The notes beneath the pieces are model-generated. The model saw only the letters and a list, made by a program, of their open reading frames with translations. It ran no database searches and was not told the origin of the DNA. A DNA stretch of 9,256 nucleotides from CAVPRW01 sp046727435 [NCBI: bacterium]. GTDB taxonomy: Bacteria; Tectomicrobia; Entotheonellia; J063. How positions within the stretch are numbered: the first letter of the stretch is position 1; every line of letters begins with the position of its first letter. The position numbers and the translations under genes are program-made. The DNA is taken from contig JBKPCR010000434.1 of NCBI GenBank assembly GCA_046727435.1, positions 1 to 9,256 on the forward strand, written 5' to 3'. Below are positions 6,107 to 9,256 of this stretch, piece by piece.

Positions 6107-6250
6107 TTCGCCCCCATTTCCTCCCGAGTCAAGGGCGCAGGGACACCCTCTCCCCTGCTCCCTGACGTTATAGGCGCCACGATCTCACCCGCCCCCTACT
6201 CCCCCCCAGCCAGGCCGTGGCGATCGTTCGTCCTAGGGGCGAGGTGAATC
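6107..6250 (+). repeat. Direct repeat copy A (~145 bp, imperfect)
   Basis: This segment aligns in direct orientation with 7405-7553. Shared blocks include GGGCGCAGGGACACCC, a TTATAGG block, CCCCCTACTC, a TCCTAG block and GTGA-TCT. Similarity is clearly above chance, but several small gaps and substitutions are present. Both copies keep the stem GCAGGG, ten bases, CCCTGC (6137-6158 here). The copy begins about 95 bp past the stop of the HAF-repeat gene and ends some 200 bp before the NACHT start. Confidence 0.6.
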
Positions 6251-6345
6251 TTGCAAATTCTCAGACCGTTACTTTCCGCGATTCGACCTCATAGGAGACG
6301 ATTCCCATTGGCTTCATGCGGTGCCCAGGCAAGAGATGACACGCA

Positions 6346-7227
6346 CTATTTCTTTGTAGGGGTCGCGACAAAGCCCCGAAACGTCTGGCTGGAATCGGCA
6401 TAGAACCCCGCGATCTGGCCGCGGTTGTTAATGCCGTAGGCTTGGGTGCCAACGGCGTCAGGGCCATCGATGGTGGTAAACACGCCGGCGTCATAGAGAA
6501 ACCCATACAAGGGGTAAGTCTGCTCGACGTAGGTCCCGACGACCTGGCCGCCATCATTGATGCCCAGGGCTCTGAGGTCCAAGAATACTAAGATGCCAGG
6601 AACATCAATGGTGGTGAACACGCCTGCGTTATAGAGAAACATCTGATACTCACGACTCTGATCGAGGTAGGTCCCGACGATCTCGCCGCCATTGTTGATG
6701 CCGTAGGCTTCGGTAGAAAGCGCGCCGGGGGCCTCGATGGTGGTAATCCTGCCCTTCTCAGAGAGAAAGCCATACGTCGTACTGCTGCTGCCGTAGTACC
6801 CCACGATCTGGCCCTTATTGTTGATCCCTTGGGCAACGGTAAAGATTGGACCTGGGACATCAACCATGGTGAACACACCATTGGCATAGAGGAAGCCACC
6901 AGTAACCGCATCGGGAACTTGGTAGTACCCCACGATCTGGCCGCCATCGTTGATGCCCAGGGCAAAGGTGTTGAATGCGCCAGGGACGCGGAGGATGGTG
7001 AAGACGCCGTTCTCATACAGAAACCCATGAGCCGGCTGGGGAAGGGTCTCCGTATCCTCGGCATAGAACCCCACGATCTGCCCACGATTGTTGATGCAGG
7101 TGGCTTCAGTATCGATGGCGTTGGGGGCATTGATGGTGGTGAAGGTATACGAGGCGTCTTGGGCCGCGGCAAGGGTATTGAGCAGGACACACAGGGACAA
7201 CACAGCTGGCAGGAGCGAGCGGTGCAT
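6346..7227 (-). CDS. Exported HAF-repeat protein, 293 aa
   Basis: It carries the repeats of the 'HAF repeat' extracellular family (TIGR02913-type). The start at 7227 is supported by AAGAGG seven bases upstream and gives a clean signal peptide (MHRSLLPAVLSLCVLLNTLA, cleavage near AAAQ-DA). An upstream ATG at 7320 adds 31 unlikely residues. The mature protein is six repeats of 42-47 residues. Each has the signature GINxxGQIVGxY (residues 44, 91, 134, 176, 222 and 265), a GFLY...GVFT strand pair and TI-x-x-PG. Six such units could form a beta-propeller, but that is inference. There is no PEP-CTERM or LPXTG anchor, so it is probably secreted or periplasmic. TATACT at 7309-7314 may be a -10 box, but it has no good -35. 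The gene lies between the two ~145-bp direct repeats. Role unknown. Confidence 0.85.
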   Translation of the reverse strand: MHRSLLPAVLSLCVLLNTLAAAQDASYTFTTINAPNAIDTEATCINNRGQIVGFYAEDTETLPQPAHGFLYENGVFTILRVPGAFNTFALGINDGGQIVGYYQVPDAVTGGFLYANGVFTMVDVPGPIFTVAQGINNKGQIVGYYGSSSTTYGFLSEKGRITTIEAPGALSTEAYGINNGGEIVGTYLDQSREYQMFLYNAGVFTTIDVPGILVFLDLRALGINDGGQVVGTYVEQTYPLYGFLYDAGVFTTIDGPDAVGTQAYGINNRGQIAGFYADSSQTFRGFVATPTKK

Positions 7228-7404
7228 GGGAGGACCTCTTTCTCGTCGTAGGAGTCGGGTCAGCGTACACAGGAGCCATGGGGTGAGGCTATCCCAGTAG
7301 GCGGAGAAAGTATAGAACAATCGCTATTTATGGCGGGTAGAGGCGATGCGGGCGTCTCGCCGCGTCCCTTCCAGAGGTCCTTCTGGTGACAATCGCCAGA
7401 AGTC

Positions 7405-7553
7405 CGCTCCCCCTATTTTCCCCCGAGACCAGGGCGCAGGGACACCCCTCCCCCTGCCTCGCTTGACTTATAGGTGCACTTCTCCCCTGCCCCCTACTCG
7501 CCCCAAAGCCACGCCAGAAAAATCGTGGCTCCTAGCGGCTCCTATGTGAGTCT
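7405..7553 (+). repeat. Direct repeat copy B (~145 bp, imperfect)
   Basis: Partner of 6107-6250, in the same orientation about 1.3 kb away. Its GCAGGG...CCCTGC stem is at 7436-7457. It lies just past the end of the small RHH frame and contains the stop codon (7468) where the broken DUF6607 frame ends, so each copy follows the 3' end of a minus-strand gene. The rest of the 7228-7616 gap has nothing recognisable apart from the weak -10 box noted for the HAF gene. Confidence 0.6.
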
Positions 7554-8094
7554 CGTGGATAGAACCCTTCCCTAGCACACCTATGCAGGCCGATGTACGC
7601 GGGGAGCCGCCGGCACTCATTGGCCCGCGAGCCATTGCTGGAGTGCGTCCTGCACCAGTCGACTGGGCGGCAGCTTCCGCACCGCCGCGAGGGTCCGGAC
7701 GTGCTGGGCCAGGGAACGGGGCATGCGGACGCTCCAGCGGACGGACATGTCGCCAGTGGCGCGTGGGCCGGGCGGCTGGCTCCTCCCGCCAGTGCTTGAT
7801 GCGCCGGCCCTTGAAGATTCCGTAGTGCTGGAAGGCGTAGACCCCGTCGTGCTCTTCGATGGTGATCTCCTCGAAGAGCTCGCCCCGGATGTCCTGGTCG
7901 TGCACGCCATCTTCCACGAAGCGATAGCTCACCTCGAAGCAGCCCGCCAGGTGCTGCAAGACGCCGGGAGCCCCCTCCGCCGCCGCGGCACCCCGTTGAC
8001 TCGCCAGGACGGCCACGAGGCACGCCGTGAGGACCACGAGCGTCACCCGTCGGAAGGCGCTGGCGTCTCGCCAGACGGTTCGAGATCGACTCAT
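7468..8094 (-). pseudogene. Truncated exported DUF6607-like protein
   Basis: The start at 8094 has AGGAGGGAGG directly upstream. The protein begins MSRSRTVWRDASAFRRVTLV and runs through a hydrophobic signal segment ending near RGAAAAEG. It then matches the DUF6607 opening as I know it: LAGCFEVSYRFVEDG, DIRGELFEEITIEEHDGVYA, FQHYGIFKGRRIKHWREE. DUF6607 proteins are uncharacterised and usually near 300 residues. Here similarity stops abruptly after HWREE (residue 105, about position 7780), where WR-rich sequence would be expected. The frame then continues as low-complexity Pro/Arg/Ala sequence, across a different-frame RHH ORF, to a stop inside direct repeat B. I infer a deletion or recombination that removed the 3' two-thirds. 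A short exported product might still be made. Confidence 0.6.
7617..7748 (-). CDS. Small ribbon-helix-helix (CopG/Arc-like) protein, 43 aa
   Basis: The frame reads MSVRWSVRMPRSLAQHVRTL, then AAVRKLPPSRLVQDALQQWL and AGQ. This fits a ribbon-helix-helix DNA-binding fold: a strand (RWSVRMP), a first helix (RSLAQHVRTLAAVR) and a second helix after the PPS turn. The family binds operators as dimers, commonly as antitoxins or plasmid copy regulators. At 43 residues it is near the minimum for the fold. No SD sequence precedes the ATG, and the frame overlaps the read-through tail of the broken DUF6607 gene, so it may be a relic whose original start was lost. No toxin gene adjoins it. Confidence 0.5.
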   Translation of the reverse strand: MSVRWSVRMPRSLAQHVRTLAAVRKLPPSRLVQDALQQWLAGQ

Positions 8095-8192
8095 GTCCTC
8101 CCTCCTGGGCGCCCGACCGGACGCCCTCCTCTGTGTCGCGCGATCCGTCCAGGACAGCCGACCTGGTGGACCAGCTGAATGGTGCCCTCGCC

Positions 8193-8208
8193 GGCGGGAC
8201 CTCCCGCC
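8193..8208. other. Perfect GC hairpin between the recombinase and DUF6607-like genes
   Basis: GGCGGG-ACCT-CCCGCC forms a six-bp stem with a four-base loop, about 110 bp past the recombinase stop and 100 bp before the DUF6607-like start. No T-run follows on either strand, so it is not a standard terminator. The rest of 8095-8317 shows nothing else beyond a small CTGGT-GG-ACCAG dyad at 8163-8174. Confidence 0.4.
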
Positions 8209-8317
8209 CTGACAAGCTCCGCTGAGCATCCAGCCCCCTGGCATCAAGTCCCCCCACTCACCATGCCCCTCGACCCCAGAGGGACTAGCACACACGTTCC
8301 GCGCTTCTTCATCCCGC

Positions 8318-8845
8318 CTACCACTTCTCCCGAAACTCCCGGACCACCTCCTCGGGCGAGAGGTTGAGGTAGATCTCCGTGGTGGTCAGCCGATCATGGC
8401 CGAGGAGCCGCTGCAGGGCCGGCAGCGAGATGCCTTTCTGCACCGCCGTCACCGCAAAGGTGTGGCGCAGCACGTGCGGCGTCACAGGTCGGCTGATCCT
8501 AGCGCGATTGGCGACACGCTTCACGAGGAGCTGCATCGCCCGGGGCGTCAGGCCAATGGTGTCCTGGAGGGCAAAATGGTGGGCAATGAGCGATTGCAGG
8601 CGGGCGGAGAGCGGGATGATGCGTCGCTTGGAGCGGCTGCCGTATGGGCCGCCCTTGCCGTAAATGGTGAGCCGGTGCCCCTGCCAGTCAATCTGGCTAG
8701 GGCCGAGGCTGGCGAGCTCCGACACTCGCAGCCCGGTATCCAGCAGGGTCCAGATGATGAGCTTCTCCCGCACGCTCCGGCAGGCTTGGGCCAGGTGGGT
8801 GGCCTCCTCGGGCAGCAGGGGTTCGCGCTTGTACTGGTACGGCAT
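8318..8845 (-). CDS. Tyrosine recombinase, catalytic domain only, 175 aa
   Basis: It is a phage-integrase/XerC-D type site-specific recombinase with the full catalytic set: Arg40 in DTGLRVSEL, Lys64 in YGKGG, His124 and Arg127 in HVLRHTFA, His150 in LLGHDR, and the nucleophile Tyr159 in TTEIYLNLSP. These enzymes cut and rejoin DNA through a covalent 3'-phosphotyrosine. At 175 residues it lacks the N-terminal SAM-like core-binding domain of typical ~300-residue members and starts directly at MPYQYKREPLLPEEATHLAQ. The ATG is preceded by GAGG at a short four-base spacing, and no core-binding domain is readable upstream. It is either a naturally minimal recombinase or a decayed integrase that kept its active half. 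It may relate to the acquisition of this locus, but I see no att site or tRNA. Confidence 0.88.
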   Translation of the reverse strand: MPYQYKREPLLPEEATHLAQACRSVREKLIIWTLLDTGLRVSELASLGPSQIDWQGHRLTIYGKGGPYGSRSKRRIIPLSARLQSLIAHHFALQDTIGLTPRAMQLLVKRVANRARISRPVTPHVLRHTFAVTAVQKGISLPALQRLLGHDRLTTTEIYLNLSPEEVVREFREKW

Positions 8846-8922
8846 AGGACCTCAGAGACGGGGCGCACCCACACCACGTCCGCATAGAGACCGGTCGCGC
8901 ATGCACACAGGCCTGGGCAGCC

Positions 8923-8940
8923 GGTGCCCCGCCGGGCACC
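8923..8940 (-). terminator. Stem-loop downstream of the SYLF gene
   Basis: GGTGCCC-CGCC-GGGCACC is a perfect seven-bp stem with a four-base loop, 52 bp past the SYLF stop and 78 bp before the recombinase start. The minus-strand sequence beyond it has no T-run, so intrinsic termination is uncertain. Nothing else is evident in 8846-8992. Confidence 0.4.
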
Positions 8941-8992
8941 CCTGCGCTCAAGCCTGGTGAGGTGCCGGCCGATTCCGCAGGGGCCGAGGCGG

Positions 8993-9256
8993 TTACCGCG
9001 CCTGACAGGTGAACTGCTGGCCCCCAATGGCGGCCTCCGCCATCGCCCCAGTAATGGGGCTGACCACGACCGCGACGCCATCGACGAAGGGGAGGTTGGC
9101 GGTGGCGACTCCCCGCTGCAACGCCACGGCCGAGGCGTCGGCGGCAAAGGTGAGCTGGCCCGCCTTGAACCGGTCCAGGGCGGCCTGGCTCTCGAACACG
9201 AGCAGCTCGCTGAAGGTCTGGGCCCCGACCTGCGCGCCGACTGTCGCCTGGGTCAG
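8993..9256 (-). CDS. SYLF (Ysc84-like) lipid-binding domain protein, C-terminal part
   Basis: The last 87 residues of a gene that enters from the right edge: LTQATVGAQVGAQTFSELLV, then FESQAALDRFKAGQLTFAAD and ASAVALQRGVATANLPFVDG, ending GQQFTCQAR. This is the C-terminal half of the SYLF/Ysc84 domain, with the typical GAQxGAQxFxELLVF, ALxRFKxG and ADASAVAL blocks and a final Gly-rich strand. Bacterial members are usually exported proteins of about 200-250 residues thought to bind phosphoinositides or other lipids; the precise role is unsettled. The family usually ends in a Tyr or Phe after GQQF; here it is Cys-Gln-Ala-Arg. The N-terminus and any signal peptide lie outside the window. Confidence 0.85.
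   Translation of the reverse strand: MTQATVGAQVGAQTFSELLVFESQAALDRFKAGQLTFAADASAVALQRGVATANLPFVDGVAVVVSPITGAMAEAAIGGQQFTCQAR

Noticed and set aside
7532-8257. 241-residue minus-strand frame overlapping the DUF6607-like gene
   Set aside because: It is Arg/Gly/Pro-rich without domains, while the other frame shows a signal peptide and family motifs behind a strong SD sequence.
8548-9147. 199-residue minus-strand frame bridging the recombinase and SYLF genes
   Set aside because: It is a low-complexity out-of-frame shadow; both real genes are supported by motifs in other frames.

Overview
This window looks like a chromosomal accessory region of a GC-rich environmental bacterium. Every well-supported gene lies on the minus strand, apart from one broken fragment and a doubtful gene end at the left edge. 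Several products belong to families known mainly from soil and sediment genomes (DUF6766, DUF6607, HAF repeats, SYLF). No rRNA, tRNA or lineage marker is visible, so I cannot name a phylum.

Layout, left to right. Positions 2-136 may hold the 3' end of a plus-strand gene. Positions 179-1670 hold a compact minus-strand operon: a duplicated-domain membrane protein (DUF6766), a 66-residue CxxC protein and a 144-residue unknown protein, each with a good Shine-Dalgarno (SD) sequence. Upstream of it lies a 280-bp element bounded by 36-bp imperfect terminal inverted repeats and carrying no transposase (1892-2171), which looks like a MITE. Then comes a small exported protein (2201-2734) with a perfect 10-bp-arm dyad just upstream of its start. 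A plus-strand fragment (3015-3176) resembles the first ~37 residues of plasmid/phage proteins with a conserved 'MTVRQVYYQLVS' start; it breaks off where the next module begins.

The centrepiece is a 911-residue protein (3173-5908) with an N-terminal DUF4062 domain, a NACHT-type STAND ATPase with intact Walker A and B motifs, and a C-terminal array of six 22-residue leucine-rich repeats. This is the architecture of an NLR-like immune receptor and is best read as a single-gene candidate anti-phage defence system. Part of its LRR array is a very recent 132-bp duplication, so the presumed sensor surface appears to be changing.

Upstream of the receptor gene, an exported protein of six HAF repeats (6346-7227) lies between two ~145-bp imperfect direct repeats (6107-6250 and 7405-7553). 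Next are a small ribbon-helix-helix ORF (7617-7748), a truncated exported DUF6607 gene (7468-8094), a catalytic-domain-only tyrosine recombinase (8318-8845) and the C-terminal end of a SYLF-domain protein that runs off the right edge (8993-9256).

The recombinase, gene fragments, flanking direct repeats and inverted-repeat element together indicate a recombination-prone accessory locus that has acquired a defence gene. No shared pathway links the genes. The only likely functional unit is the DUF6766 operon; the NLR-like gene appears to act alone.
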